From Micromonospora costi (lineage in GTDB: Bacteria > Actinomycetota > Actinomycetes > Mycobacteriales > Micromonosporaceae): a stretch of 64,000 nt of DNA. Below, piece after piece: positions 8,681-16,192 of this stretch; position 1 is the first letter of the stretch, and each line of letters opens with the position of its first letter. The translations under genes were made by a program, and so were the position numbers. The stretch lies in NCBI RefSeq assembly GCF_003626655.1, contig NZ_RBAN01000001.1, positions 434,001 through 498,000 of the forward strand, read 5' to 3'. Under the pieces are notes generated by a model that did not search any database, was not told where the DNA came from, and worked only from the letters and a program-made list of their open reading frames with translations.

Positions 8681-9562
8681 ATGGAACTGCGCCACCTCAG
8701 GACCTTCCAGGCCGTCGTCCGGCACCGGACGGTGACCGACGCCGCCGTCGCGCTCGGCCTCGCCCCGTCGTCCGTGTCGCAGCAGATCCGCACCCTGGAG
8801 GGCGCGCTCGGGGTTGACCTGTTCGTGCGCGGTCCCAAGGGGATGGAGCCGACCGCGGCGGGGCAACGGCTGCGGGAATGGGCCCGGCTGCTGCTCGACC
8901 AGGTTGAGCAGGCCACCCTCGACGTACGGGCCGAACGGCCGCGGTTGCGGCTGGGTGCGCTGGAGACCCTCGCCGGCTCCCACGTGCCGCACGTCCTCGC
9001 CCGGCTGGCGGAACGCCGGCCAGACGTCGACGTCGAGGTGCACTCGGATCGGGCCCGCGCCGGACTCCTCGCCGATCTGGTCGAGCACCGGCTCGACGCC
9101 GCACTGCTGCTGGACTCCGGCGACGAACTGGGGGGCCTCGGTTTTCCCGCGCCCGCCGAACCGCTGACCTTCGTCGACCTCGACCCCGTCCCGCTCGTGC
9201 TGGTCGCCGCGCCGACGCACCCGCTCGCGGCCCGAGCGGCGCTGACCCCCGCCGACCTCCGGCACGAGCGGCTCCTGGTGAACGTCCCGGAGTGCTCGTT
9301 CTGGATGGCCGGGGAACGGATCCTCGGCGGCGGACCCGAGCGGGTCAAGGCCGGCGGCGTGCCGGTGATGCGCGCCTGGGCGGAGCACGGGCTCGGGATC
9401 TCGCTGCTACCGCGCTTCGCGGTGGCCGACAGCCTCCGCGCCGGCACCCTCGTCCCGCTGGACCTCCCGCTCCCCGATCTCAGCCTGCGCCTCGTGTGGC
9501 GTGCGGACCGGGAACGGCTGCCCGGCCTGCGTGACGTGCTGTACGCGGCGGCCCGCCCCTGA
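8681..9562 (+). CDS. LysR-family transcriptional regulator
   Basis: 293 residues. The N-terminal winged helix (1-60) reads MELRHLRTFQAVVRH...VTDAAVALGLAPSSVSQQIRTLE, followed by a linker helix and a periplasmic-binding-protein-like effector domain (about 90-290). The ATG at 8681 is chosen because the family almost always begins with MELR/MDLR-type residues; the extra upstream codons would overlap the operator. It likely regulates the divergent MFS pump and itself through the palindrome at 8642-8656. Effector unknown. Confidence 0.92.
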   Translation: MELRHLRTFQAVVRHRTVTDAAVALGLAPSSVSQQIRTLEGALGVDLFVRGPKGMEPTAAGQRLREWARLLLDQVEQATLDVRAERPRLRLGALETLAGSHVPHVLARLAERRPDVDVEVHSDRARAGLLADLVEHRLDAALLLDSGDELGGLGFPAPAEPLTFVDLDPVPLVLVAAPTHPLAARAALTPADLRHERLLVNVPECSFWMAGERILGGGPERVKAGGVPVMRAWAEHGLGISLLPRFAVADSLRAGTLVPLDLPLPDLSLRLVWRADRERLPGLRDVLYAAARP

Positions 9563-9578
9563 ACCCGGGGCGGGCCGC
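9548..9578. terminator. Bidirectional stem-loop terminator
   Basis: Stem of about 12 bp (CGGCCCGCCCC / GGGGCGGGCCG core) with a 7-base loop that contains the LysR stop codon, between two convergent genes. Confidence 0.65.
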
Positions 9579-9589
9579 TGCGCCCGAGG

Positions 9590-10465
9590 TCAGCGGACCA
9601 CCACCACCGTGGCCGGCCGCTGTACCCGTACTGGCGTGCCGTAGTCGGACAGCGCGACGGTCACGAGCCAGGTCGAGTCGAAGCTGACGCCCTGCTTCAC
9701 GCCCGGCTTCATCCGGCCCTCGTTCGTCGACTCGAACGCGATCGTCGCGATCCGGCCCTCGCGCACCGTCACGGTGCCGACCAGCCGCCGGGTACCGCTC
9801 GCGTACCGGTCGTCGTAGGACTCGCTGCTCTCGAAGTGGTACGTGTCGGGACCGGTCTGGCTGACCGCGACGTCGGCGCGGCGCAGCGCCGCGAACAGGT
9901 CCTCCGGGTCGGCCGACCCGACCACGGTCCCCTGCGGCGCCGCACCGGCGTAGTCCAGCCGGTCGTACCGGCCGCGCTCCTGCTTCCAGGTCTCCGAACC
10001 GGTGCTGCCGAGGAAGCGGGCACCCGCGATGAGCCGCTGCTCCGCGTACGCCGGACCGCCCGCGATGGGTGTGCGCAGGTAGCCCGTCCGCGCCGCCGGG
10101 TCGAAGGCGCCCTCCGCGGTCTCCCGGCTGCCCGGCTCCCCCGCGAACTCGGTGGTCACCCGGATCCGGTAGCTGGTCTTCTCGCTCGCCGCGACGGCCG
10201 CGACCAGCCGTACGTTCGCCGGCGCCTCGCCGGCGACGGCGGGCGGGCCGGCCTGCGGCGCGGTGTCGCCGGTGCCGCCGGTCGTGACGGCGACGGCCAG
10301 CACGCCCGCGAGGCCCACCACGCCGGCGGCGTACGCGCCCCGGTGGAGCAGCGTGCGGCGGCGGTGCGCCCGCGTGGCCGCGTGGAGGACGTCCGTGGCG
10401 AGGGTGACGCCGGCGACCTCCTGGCGCATGCCGGCGGCCAACTGCTCTTCGATGTCGATGGTCAT
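9590..10465 (-). CDS. Single-pass membrane protein of unknown function, coupled to a SigE-family sigma factor
   Basis: 291 residues. A cytosolic N-terminus (about 1-40, including VLHAATRAHRRRTLLHRG) is followed by one membrane helix (about 45-64) and an extracytoplasmic domain of mixed beta character. It contains no zinc-binding anti-sigma motif. It overlaps the sigma gene by four bases (ATGA), the usual arrangement of CU044_5270-like or anti-sigma partners of SigE-family factors, so a role in restraining or sensing for that sigma factor is inferred. The outer region resembles the LolA/LppX-type fold in general pattern only. Function not established. Confidence 0.75.
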   Translation of the reverse strand: MTIDIEEQLAAGMRQEVAGVTLATDVLHAATRAHRRRTLLHRGAYAAGVVGLAGVLAVAVTTGGTGDTAPQAGPPAVAGEAPANVRLVAAVAASEKTSYRIRVTTEFAGEPGSRETAEGAFDPAARTGYLRTPIAGGPAYAEQRLIAGARFLGSTGSETWKQERGRYDRLDYAGAAPQGTVVGSADPEDLFAALRRADVAVSQTGPDTYHFESSESYDDRYASGTRRLVGTVTVREGRIATIAFESTNEGRMKPGVKQGVSFDSTWLVTVALSDYGTPVRVQRPATVVVVR

Positions 10466-10986
10466 GTTCCCGCTCCGTTCCAGGCTGGGGCGTCGTCGCG
10501 CGCCCAGGCGGCGGTTACCTCGCGCAGGCGGGACAGGCCCCGCGAGGCGGTGGACTTGACGGTGCCCACGGAGCACCCGAGGACCGCGGCGGACTCCGCC
10601 TCGGTGAGCTGCTCCCAGTAGCGCAGCACCAGCACCGCCCGCTGGCGGGGCGGCAGCGTCGCGAGCGCCTGGACCAGCGCCTGCCGCAGGTGCAGCGCGT
10701 CGGTGCCGTCGGGCTGGCCGGGCGGCTCCACCTCGGCCAGCACCTCGGGCCGGCGCCCGCGGCGCCGCCACTGGTCCACCGCCAGGTGGTACAACGTGCG
10801 GCGCAGGTACCCCTCCCGGTCACCGTCGATCCGGTGCCAGTGCCGCATGAGCCGTTCCAGCGCCGCCTGCAGCAGGTCCTCCCCCGCGGCGCGGCTGCCG
10901 GTCAGCAGTATCGCGGTGGCGAGCAGGGCGGCGCCCCGTTCGGCCACGAGGGTGTCGAGTCCCTCGAAGCGTCTCTTCCCACGCAC
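10462..10986 (-). CDS. SigE-family ECF RNA polymerase sigma factor
   Basis: 174 residues, the normal size of the actinobacterial SigE-family group. Region 2 (about 10-75) includes LLTGSRAAGEDLLQAALERL and LYHLAVDQWRRR; region 4 (about 110-165) includes LPPRQRAVLVLRYWEQLTEAESAAVLGCS. The GTG at 10986 is preceded by GGAAGGAGA at good spacing; the long upstream frame lies antisense to the ligase region and was discarded. It overlaps the downstream membrane-protein gene (ATGA). Likely autoregulated; stimulus unknown. Confidence 0.9.
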   Translation of the reverse strand: MRGKRRFEGLDTLVAERGAALLATAILLTGSRAAGEDLLQAALERLMRHWHRIDGDREGYLRRTLYHLAVDQWRRRGRRPEVLAEVEPPGQPDGTDALHLRQALVQALATLPPRQRAVLVLRYWEQLTEAESAAVLGCSVGTVKSTASRGLSRLREVTAAWARDDAPAWNGAGT

Positions 10987-11210
10987 GGGCTCTCCTTCCG
11001 TCGCCACCAAGGACGACGCCTTGCCGTCGAAGGTTGACCGGACGGTGCGGGATTTCGGTTGCGGGCTCCGGCGGGCCGGCCGCCCGGCCGTCTGGCCCGC
11101 CCGGCCGCCCGGCGCGCGGCGCGCAGACGCCGGGCCACGGAGGCCATTCATCCTCCGGCATCTCCCGGCGCGGCGCCGGATTCCTCGGCGAGGATCCCCG
11201 TGGAGGGGAC

Positions 11211-11255
11211 ATGAGGGGTACTCGCAATCGCGCCGGGAAGCGCCGCACCGGGTGA
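11211..11255 (+). CDS. 14-residue small ORF translationally coupled to the DNA ligase gene
   Basis: ATG with a clear ribosome site (GTGGAGGGG, three bases upstream of the start) encodes MRGTRNRAGKRRTG and stops in a GTGA overlap with the ligase start. The peptide is very basic. It may be a leader that delivers ribosomes to the ligase, whose own GTG has only a weak Shine-Dalgarno. No homologue is known to me; the call rests on the ribosome site and the overlap alone. Confidence 0.35.
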   Translation: MRGTRNRAGKRRTG

Positions 11256-12277
11256 GCCCGGCCCGCCGCCGGGCCGGCGCCGGCACGCCGCCGGCCCTCC
11301 GCCCACCGCTCACGCCGATGCTCGCGGCGGCGGTCGACGCCGTGCCCGAGGGTCGCGGGCTCGCGTACGAGCCGAAGTGGGACGGGTGGCGGGCGCTGGC
11401 GTTCCGCCGCGCCGACTCGGTGTTCCTGCAGTCCCGGTCGGGCCGGGACCTCACCCGGTACTTCCCGGAGATCGCCCGCGCCGTCCGCACGGCCGTGCCG
11501 CCGGGGACGGTGCTCGACGGCGAACTCGTCGTCTGGCAGGGCGAGCGCACCGACTTCGCGCTCCTGCAACGTCGGGTCACGGCCGGCCGGCGGCTGACCG
11601 CCGTGGCCCGCGCCCACCCGGCCAACTACGTCCTCTTCGACCTGCTCGGCGCGCCGCCCGACCGGGTCCTGCTGGACCTGCCCCTGGCCGAGCGCCGGGC
11701 GCTGCTGACCGACCTGCTCGCCGACGCGCCGGCGAGCCTCACCCTCTCGCCGCTGAGCACCGACGTCGGGCAGGCCATGGAGTGGCTGCGCGCCTGGACC
11801 GCGGCCGGCGTCGAGGGCGTCATGGTCAAGACCCTGGACGGACGGTACGAACCGGGCCGCCGCGGCTGGCGCAAGTACCGGGCGTGGTGCAGCACCGAGG
11901 CGATCATCGGGGGCGTCACGGGCACGGCGGACGACCCGGAGACCGTGCTGCTGGGTCGCCTCGACGAGACGGGAACGCTGCGCTACACGGGCCGCAGCCA
12001 CCCGCTGCGACCGCACCAGCGCCGGGAACTCGCCCCGCTGCTGACCCCGGCCGGGCCCGGCGGACCCGCCCACCCGTGGCCGCAGCCGCTGCCGGCGGCG
12101 TGGTCGGGACAGCTCGACCGGCCCGAGCCGCTGCCGTACGTCCCGGTGGACCCGACGGTCGTCGCGGAGATCGAGGTCGACACCGCGTACGAACACCACC
12201 GCTGGCGGCACCGCGTCCGGTTCCTGCGGCCCCGAGCGGATCTGGACGCGTCCGACGTGTCCGGGCTCCGACCCTGA
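11252..12277 (+). CDS. ATP-dependent DNA ligase (LigC-like)
   Basis: 341 residues with a nucleotidyltransferase domain followed by an OB-fold, without N-terminal DNA-binding or polymerase/nuclease domains, like actinobacterial LigC. Catalytic motif I is YEPKWDGWRA, with the adenylated lysine about residue 42; motif III-IV follow (DGELVVW, EGVMVKTLDGRYEPG), and motif V contains WRKYRAW. The GTG start is supported by a four-base overlap with a small upstream ORF; upstream extensions run through the sigma-gene promoter. LigC enzymes support repair or backup end-joining. No Ku gene is adjacent. Confidence 0.88.
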   Translation: MSPARRRAGAGTPPALRPPLTPMLAAAVDAVPEGRGLAYEPKWDGWRALAFRRADSVFLQSRSGRDLTRYFPEIARAVRTAVPPGTVLDGELVVWQGERTDFALLQRRVTAGRRLTAVARAHPANYVLFDLLGAPPDRVLLDLPLAERRALLTDLLADAPASLTLSPLSTDVGQAMEWLRAWTAAGVEGVMVKTLDGRYEPGRRGWRKYRAWCSTEAIIGGVTGTADDPETVLLGRLDETGTLRYTGRSHPLRPHQRRELAPLLTPAGPGGPAHPWPQPLPAAWSGQLDRPEPLPYVPVDPTVVAEIEVDTAYEHHRWRHRVRFLRPRADLDASDVSGLRP

Positions 12278-12347
12278 CCGACCGCCGCCCCGGCCGCCCG
12301 GCGCGCCGTCGCGGGCGTCCCGCCGGCGCTCGTCGGCACCCGGCCGT

Positions 12348-12917
12348 TCACTGCGGCCAGTTGCGCAGGACGGAGTCGAGGGCGTCGAGGGTCCTCGACC
12401 AGGACGCGTCGACCGCACGTGGGGTGTGGCGGAAGCCGCCCGCCCGCTCCAGGGTGACGTAGCCGTGGAACGTGCTGTGCAGCATCCGTACGGCGTCCGT
12501 CTGGTCGGGCTCGGAGAGTTGGTAGCCGCGCAGGATCGCGCGCGTCAGCTCCGCGTGCCGGACGGCCGCCGCCACGGTCGCCGGGTCGGGCTGGTCGAGT
12601 TCCTGCTGCGTGGCGGCGTACCGGCCGGGGTGCTGCCGCGCGTAGTCGCGGTAGGCGTTGGCGAAGGCCACCAGCGCCTCCCTGCCCGCGCGGCCGGCGA
12701 GCGCGGCCGCGACCCGGTCGGCGAGTTCCGTGAGGGCCAGGGCCGCCACCCTGCCCCGCAGGTCGCGCGCGTTGCGGATGTGCGAGTAGAGGCTCGCGTC
12801 CTTGACCCCGAAACGGCGCGCGAGCGCCGAGACCGTCACGTTCTCGAAGCCGACCTCGTCGGCCAGCTCGGCCGCCGCCGCGGTCAGGCGTTCGGCGGTC
12901 ACCCCCGCACGGGCCAT
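12348..12917 (-). CDS. TetR-family regulator (WHG-type C-terminal domain)
   Basis: 189 residues. The helix-turn-helix (about 25-45) reads VTVSALARRFGVKDASLYSHI. The C-terminal ligand domain has the FHGYVTLE stretch typical of the WHG subgroup. It is divergent from the FBP-domain gene, and a perfect 6-3-6 palindrome (CCTAAT-GGT-ATTAGG) lies in the 60-base spacer, overlapping the plus-strand promoter, so repression of the FBP gene and self is likely. Ligand unknown. Confidence 0.9.
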   Translation of the reverse strand: MARAGVTAERLTAAAAELADEVGFENVTVSALARRFGVKDASLYSHIRNARDLRGRVAALALTELADRVAAALAGRAGREALVAFANAYRDYARQHPGRYAATQQELDQPDPATVAAAVRHAELTRAILRGYQLSEPDQTDAVRMLHSTFHGYVTLERAGGFRHTPRAVDASWSRTLDALDSVLRNWPQ

Positions 12918-12942
12918 GTGTCACGCTCCACACCTAGACGTG

Positions 12943-12970
12943 TTGGCCATTTTCCTAATGGTATTAGGCT
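12943..12970 (+). promoter_or_regulatory. Leaderless promoter overlapped by a probable TetR operator
   Basis: -35 TTGGCC (12943-12948), 16-base spacer and -10 TAGGCT (12965-12970); seven bases after the -10 comes the ATG of the FBP gene, so the transcript should start at or next to the start codon. The palindrome CCTAAT-GGT-ATTAGG (12954-12968) covers the spacer and the front of the -10. Confidence 0.65.
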
Positions 12971-12977
12971 GGTACCT

Positions 12978-13463
12978 ATGATGCCAACGACCGAGACGGA
13001 GATCCGCGCTTCCTTCGTCAACTGCACGAAGGGCGAGACCAAGCGCCTGGCCGTCCCCCGGGACCTGGCCGACCGACCGTGGGCCGACCTCGACTTCCTC
13101 GGCTGGCGCGACCCCGCCGCCGAGGAACGGGCCTACCTGGTGGCCGAGTCGGGCGCCGGGCTCGTCGGCGTGGCCCTGCGGGTGGCGCCGCAGACCGGGC
13201 GCGCCCGGCGCAGCATGTGCTCGCTGTGCCTCACCACGCACACCGGAGACGGCGTCTCGCTGATGACCGCGCGCAAAGCCGGGCGCGACGGGCGGCAGGG
13301 CAACTCCGTGGGGGCGTACATCTGCACCGACCTGGCCTGCTCGCTCTACCTGCGGGGCAAGAAGGACGCGGGACGGCGCCTCGACGAGACCCTCACCGTG
13401 CCGCAGAAGGCCGAACGGACGGCGGCCAACCTGGCGGCCTTCCTCCGGAAGGTCCTGGGCTGA
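12978..13463 (+). CDS. FBP-domain treble-clef zinc-finger protein (EF-G-binding type)
   Basis: 161 residues. The C-terminal half carries two cysteine pairs, MCSLC and the CTDLACSLY region, as in the FBP_C zinc finger found in fibronectin/EF-G-binding proteins such as FusB. Such proteins bind elongation factor G and can rescue stalled ribosomes, including under fusidic acid. The ATG at 12978 is chosen because the -10 box lies seven bases upstream and there is no Shine-Dalgarno, which implies leaderless translation; a second ATG follows immediately. Controlled most likely by the divergent TetR. Confidence 0.85.
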   Translation: MMPTTETEIRASFVNCTKGETKRLAVPRDLADRPWADLDFLGWRDPAAEERAYLVAESGAGLVGVALRVAPQTGRARRSMCSLCLTTHTGDGVSLMTARKAGRDGRQGNSVGAYICTDLACSLYLRGKKDAGRRLDETLTVPQKAERTAANLAAFLRKVLG

Positions 13464-13465
13464 CC

Positions 13466-13508
13466 GCACTGATGCCGCCCGTCCTCCCCGGACGGGCGGC
13501 ATCAGTGC
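13466..13508. terminator. Strong bidirectional terminator hairpin
   Basis: Perfect 19-bp stem (left arm 13466-13484, right arm 13490-13508) with a TCCCC loop between convergent genes; the right arm includes the LysE stop codon. Confidence 0.85.
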
Positions 13509-14128
13509 GAGAGCCGCTCCAGCATGAGACCGACGCCGACGACCACCATGCCGAGGCCCGACAGGCGACTGACCAGCCGGGCCGCGGCGGGCCGGGCGTG
13601 CAGCACGGCGCGGGCGAAGCGACCCATCGTCGCGTAGAACGCGGCGCAGGAGGCGGTGAAGACCAGCCCGAGCAGGCCGAGCTGCACCGCGACCGGCCAC
13701 GACCCGTCGGGGTCGGTGAACTGCGGCAGCAGCGCGACGAAGAGCAGCAGGGCCTTGGGGTTCAGACCGCTCACACCGAGACCCCGCACCACGGTCGCCC
13801 AGCCGCCGTCGCGCTCGCGGACGCCCGGGCCGCCGGCCGCCGGGACCGGCCCGGTACGGGTGGCCAGGACGCGGGCGCCCAGCCAGATCAGGTACGCGCC
13901 GCCGGCGACGGTGAGCACCGTCAGCACGGCGGGCGTACCGGCGACGAGGGCGCCCAGGCCGGCGGCCACCACCACCGTCATCCCCGCGTAGCCGACGGTC
14001 AGCCCGCCGACCGCGGGCGCCACCCGACCGGCGAGCGCGGCAGCGATGGTGAACGCCCAGTCGGCACCGGGCACCACGATGAGCAGGAGTGCGACTCCCC
14101 AGAACGCGAGCACCAGACCCACATCCAT
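13502..14128 (-). CDS. LysE/RhtB-family amino-acid exporter
   Basis: 208 residues with about six membrane segments. The N-terminal VVPGADWAFTIAAALAGRVA corresponds to the family motif PGPdxxxvxxxxxxxG, and GVSGLNPKALLLFVALLPQF is the typical second half signature (NPKa.lFf...pqF). It is divergent from an Lrp/AsnC gene, the classic lysE-lysG-like pairing of exporter and amino-acid-sensing regulator. Likely exports an amino acid; which one cannot be told. Confidence 0.92.
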   Translation of the reverse strand: MDVGLVLAFWGVALLLIVVPGADWAFTIAAALAGRVAPAVGGLTVGYAGMTVVVAAGLGALVAGTPAVLTVLTVAGGAYLIWLGARVLATRTGPVPAAGGPGVRERDGGWATVVRGLGVSGLNPKALLLFVALLPQFTDPDGSWPVAVQLGLLGLVFTASCAAFYATMGRFARAVLHARPAAARLVSRLSGLGMVVVGVGLMLERLSH

Positions 14129-14238
14129 GAGACCCCTTCCGCTCGGGGACTCCCCGCACCGACAGGCTATGGCGCCTCGACCGGAAGGTGTTGCCAGGTT
14201 CTCCCCGTATCGGCCCGTTCCGTGGAAGGATCCACCCC

Positions 14239-14691
14239 GTGGACTCGATCGACCGGAAGATCCTTGCGGAGCTGCAGACCGACGGCCGCCTGACCGTCAC
14301 CGATCTCGCGGGCCGGGTCGGGCTGAGCGTCTCCCCCTGCCACCGGCGGCTGCGCGAGTTGGAGCGCTCCGGCACCATCCGCGGCTACCGCGCCCTGGTC
14401 GACCCCGCCGCGGTCGGCCTCACGTTCGAGGCGCTGCTGTTCGTCACCATGCGCCAGGAGGACCGGGACACCCTGCTCGGGTTCGAGGCCGCCGTCGCTC
14501 GGGTGCCGAACGTCGTGCAGGCCCAGCGCCTGTTCGGCGACCCGGACTACCTGCTGCGGATCGTCACCGCCGACCTCGGCGCCTACCAACGGCTCGAAGA
14601 CGACGTGCTGGCCACGCTGCCCGGCGTCCAGCGCCTCACCTCGACCCTGGTGATGAAGAACGTCGTGAGCGAACGCCCGCTGCCCGCCTGA
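14239..14691 (+). CDS. Lrp/AsnC-family transcriptional regulator
   Basis: 150 residues: N-terminal helix-turn-helix (DSIDRKILAELQTDGRLTVT, then LAGRVGLSVSPCHRRLRELE) and a C-terminal RAM effector domain (about 70-145). The GTG at 14239 is chosen because VDSIDRKIL is the standard family N-terminus and GGAAGGA lies eight bases upstream. It most likely senses an amino acid and activates the divergent LysE-type exporter. Confidence 0.93.
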   Translation: MDSIDRKILAELQTDGRLTVTDLAGRVGLSVSPCHRRLRELERSGTIRGYRALVDPAAVGLTFEALLFVTMRQEDRDTLLGFEAAVARVPNVVQAQRLFGDPDYLLRIVTADLGAYQRLEDDVLATLPGVQRLTSTLVMKNVVSERPLPA

Positions 14692-14737
14692 GCGCGCGAA
14701 GCTGCCGGCGGCCGGCGCTGCGGGAAGACTGGCCCGC

Positions 14738-15505
14738 ATGTCCTCGACGATGCTGGTGATCGGACCGAAGCTCTGGGTGGCGCTGGCCACGCTGACCGCC
14801 GCGGCGGCGGGCGTGGCCGTGCTCGGACGGCTGGGCCACGCACGGCAGATCGTGGTCGCCGCCGTCCGCGCAGCGGCCCAGCTGACCGCCGTGTCGCTGC
14901 TGATAGCCGCCATCGTCACCTCGCTCTGGGCGACGGCGGGCTTCGTGGCGCTGATGTGCGTCGTCGCGTCCGGCACCGCCGCACGGCGGATCACCTCCGG
15001 CGTACGGGGCTGGTGGGCCGGGCTGCCCGTCGTGGCGGGAAGTCTCGCCGTGGTCGCGTCGCTGCTGGTGGCGGGCCTGGTGCCGGCGCGCGGGATCGCC
15101 GTCATCCCGGTGGCCGGCATCCTGATCGGCGGGGCCATGACCGCCACCTCGCTGGCCGGCCGGCGGGCCCTCGACGAGCTGACCGGACGCCGCGGCGAGG
15201 TCGAGGCGGCGCTCGCCCTCGGCCTGTCACCCCGCGACGCGGTGCTGCTGGTCAGCCGCTCCGCCGCCGCCCAGGCGCTGATCCCGGCGCTGGACCAGAC
15301 CCGCACGGTGGGCCTGGTCACCCTGCCCGGAGCGTTCGTCGGTGTCCTGCTCGGCGGCGCGAGCCCCGTCACCGCGGGAGTGACCCAGCTCTTCGTCCTC
15401 GTGGGCCTCCTCGCCGTGGAGGTCGTGGCGGTCGTCGTCACCGTCGAGCTGGTGGCCCGGAACCGGCTGCGCCCGGTCGAGCCGGTGCCGGCGCTGGCCG
15501 GCTGA
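14738..15505 (+). CDS. FetB/UPF0014-family ABC permease without an adjacent ATPase
   Basis: 255 residues with about six to seven membrane segments. The central GRRALDELTGRRGEVEAALALG, followed by LSPRDAVLLV, matches the cytoplasmic loop of FetB-type permeases (GRRxxVEAALALGAS-like). FetA/FetB export iron or related cargo; the FetA ATPase gene is not next to it, so this copy is either served by a distant ATPase or does another job. Monocistronic, ending just before a strong promoter. Confidence 0.85.
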   Translation: MSSTMLVIGPKLWVALATLTAAAAGVAVLGRLGHARQIVVAAVRAAAQLTAVSLLIAAIVTSLWATAGFVALMCVVASGTAARRITSGVRGWWAGLPVVAGSLAVVASLLVAGLVPARGIAVIPVAGILIGGAMTATSLAGRRALDELTGRRGEVEAALALGLSPRDAVLLVSRSAAAQALIPALDQTRTVGLVTLPGAFVGVLLGGASPVTAGVTQLFVLVGLLAVEVVAVVVTVELVARNRLRPVEPVPALAG

Positions 15506-15519
15506 TCCGCCCAAGGCGG

Positions 15520-15548
15520 TTGGCTTTCCCGTCCCGGCCGCCTATGGT
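15520..15548 (+). promoter_or_regulatory. Sigma-A-type promoter firing at a leaderless ORF
   Basis: TTGGCT (15520-15525), 17-base spacer, TATGGT (15543-15548). The predicted start of transcription falls on the ATG at 15555, seven bases downstream. Confidence 0.6.
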
Positions 15549-15554
15549 GGTCGG

Positions 15555-15815
15555 ATGCCAACGGTCGGTAAGCGCGCCGCCACCGTCACGATGCTGACGG
15601 CGATGCGTGCTGCCCACCGGTCGGGCCACGCCGCGCTGCCGCGCACCCACCGCGCGGGCGCGCTCCTCGCGCCCACCTCGATCGCCTGGGGGCTGCCGAG
15701 CCCCGTCCCGGGCCGTGGCCCACCGGCTGATCCGTCACACCACAACGGACGCCAGGGGCGAAGCTTCCAAGCTTCGGCCCTTTTTGTTCTATCCAGACAA
15801 GGAGATCCACCATGA
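15555..15815 (+). CDS. Possible leaderless upstream ORF, translationally coupled to the DksA-like gene
   Basis: 86 codons. The ATG sits exactly where the promoter at 15520-15548 should start transcription. The first ~50 codons have G or C at nearly every third position, as in real genes here, while the last ~30 do not. The frame runs through an intrinsic terminator (15755-15785) and the ribosome site of the next gene and ends in an ATGA overlap with it. The product is basic and Pro/Ala-rich with no recognised domain. It could be a short protein or a regulatory leader; it may also be chance. Confidence 0.3.
   Translation: MPTVGKRAATVTMLTAMRAAHRSGHAALPRTHRAGALLAPTSIAWGLPSPVPGRGPPADPSHHNGRQGRSFQASALFVLSRQGDPP
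15755..15785 (+). terminator. Intrinsic terminator/attenuator before the DksA-like gene
   Basis: Stem CGAAGCTT/AAGCTTCG, extended by three G-C pairs past one mismatch, followed directly by TTTTTGTT. A T-tract terminator is unusual in this G/C-rich sequence. It lies between the promoter at 15520 and the ribosome site AAGGAGA of the next gene. Confidence 0.7.
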
Positions 15816-16135
15816 GCACCGGCATCCACCGGCGGGCCGACCAGGAACGGCTCGACGGCCTGCACGCGTCCCTCGCCCAGGAATTCGAGGTCCAGACGGC
15901 GAGACTGACCGAACTCACCGCCGACACCGGTGACCCCGGCCAGGCGCACACCCAGTCGGCGCTGATCGCCGCTACCCGGCAGACCCTGGAGCAGATCACC
16001 GGGGCCCTGCGGCGCATCGCCGAGGGCACCTACGGCGTGTGCGAGCGGTGCCAGGGGGACATCCCCGCCGAGCGCCTGGAGATCCTGCCGCACGCCCGCT
16101 ACTGCGTGCCCTGCCAGCAGAAGCAGAACGGCTGA
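15812..16135 (+). CDS. TraR/DksA-family zinc-finger protein
   Basis: 107 residues. An N-terminal coiled-coil hairpin (about 10-75) is followed by the DksA-type four-cysteine finger CERCQGDIPAERLEILPHAR-YCVPCQ (about 77-103). AAGGAGA eight bases upstream of the ATG gives a strong start. Such proteins bind the secondary channel of RNA polymerase and tune transcription; in actinobacteria small versions are linked to stress or development. Expression may be attenuated by the terminator immediately upstream. Confidence 0.93.
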   Translation: MSTGIHRRADQERLDGLHASLAQEFEVQTARLTELTADTGDPGQAHTQSALIAATRQTLEQITGALRRIAEGTYGVCERCQGDIPAERLEILPHARYCVPCQQKQNG

Positions 16136-16142
16136 GCCGGGA

Positions 16143-16179
16143 CCGGCGCCGGGAGGAGCCCGCCTCCTCCCGGCGCCGG
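16143..16179. terminator. Bidirectional terminator hairpin
   Basis: Perfect 16-bp stem (CCGGCGCCGGGAGGAG and complement) with a 5-base loop between the convergent DksA-like and amidase genes. Confidence 0.85.
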
Positions 16180-16192
16180 CGTCGGCCCGCCC

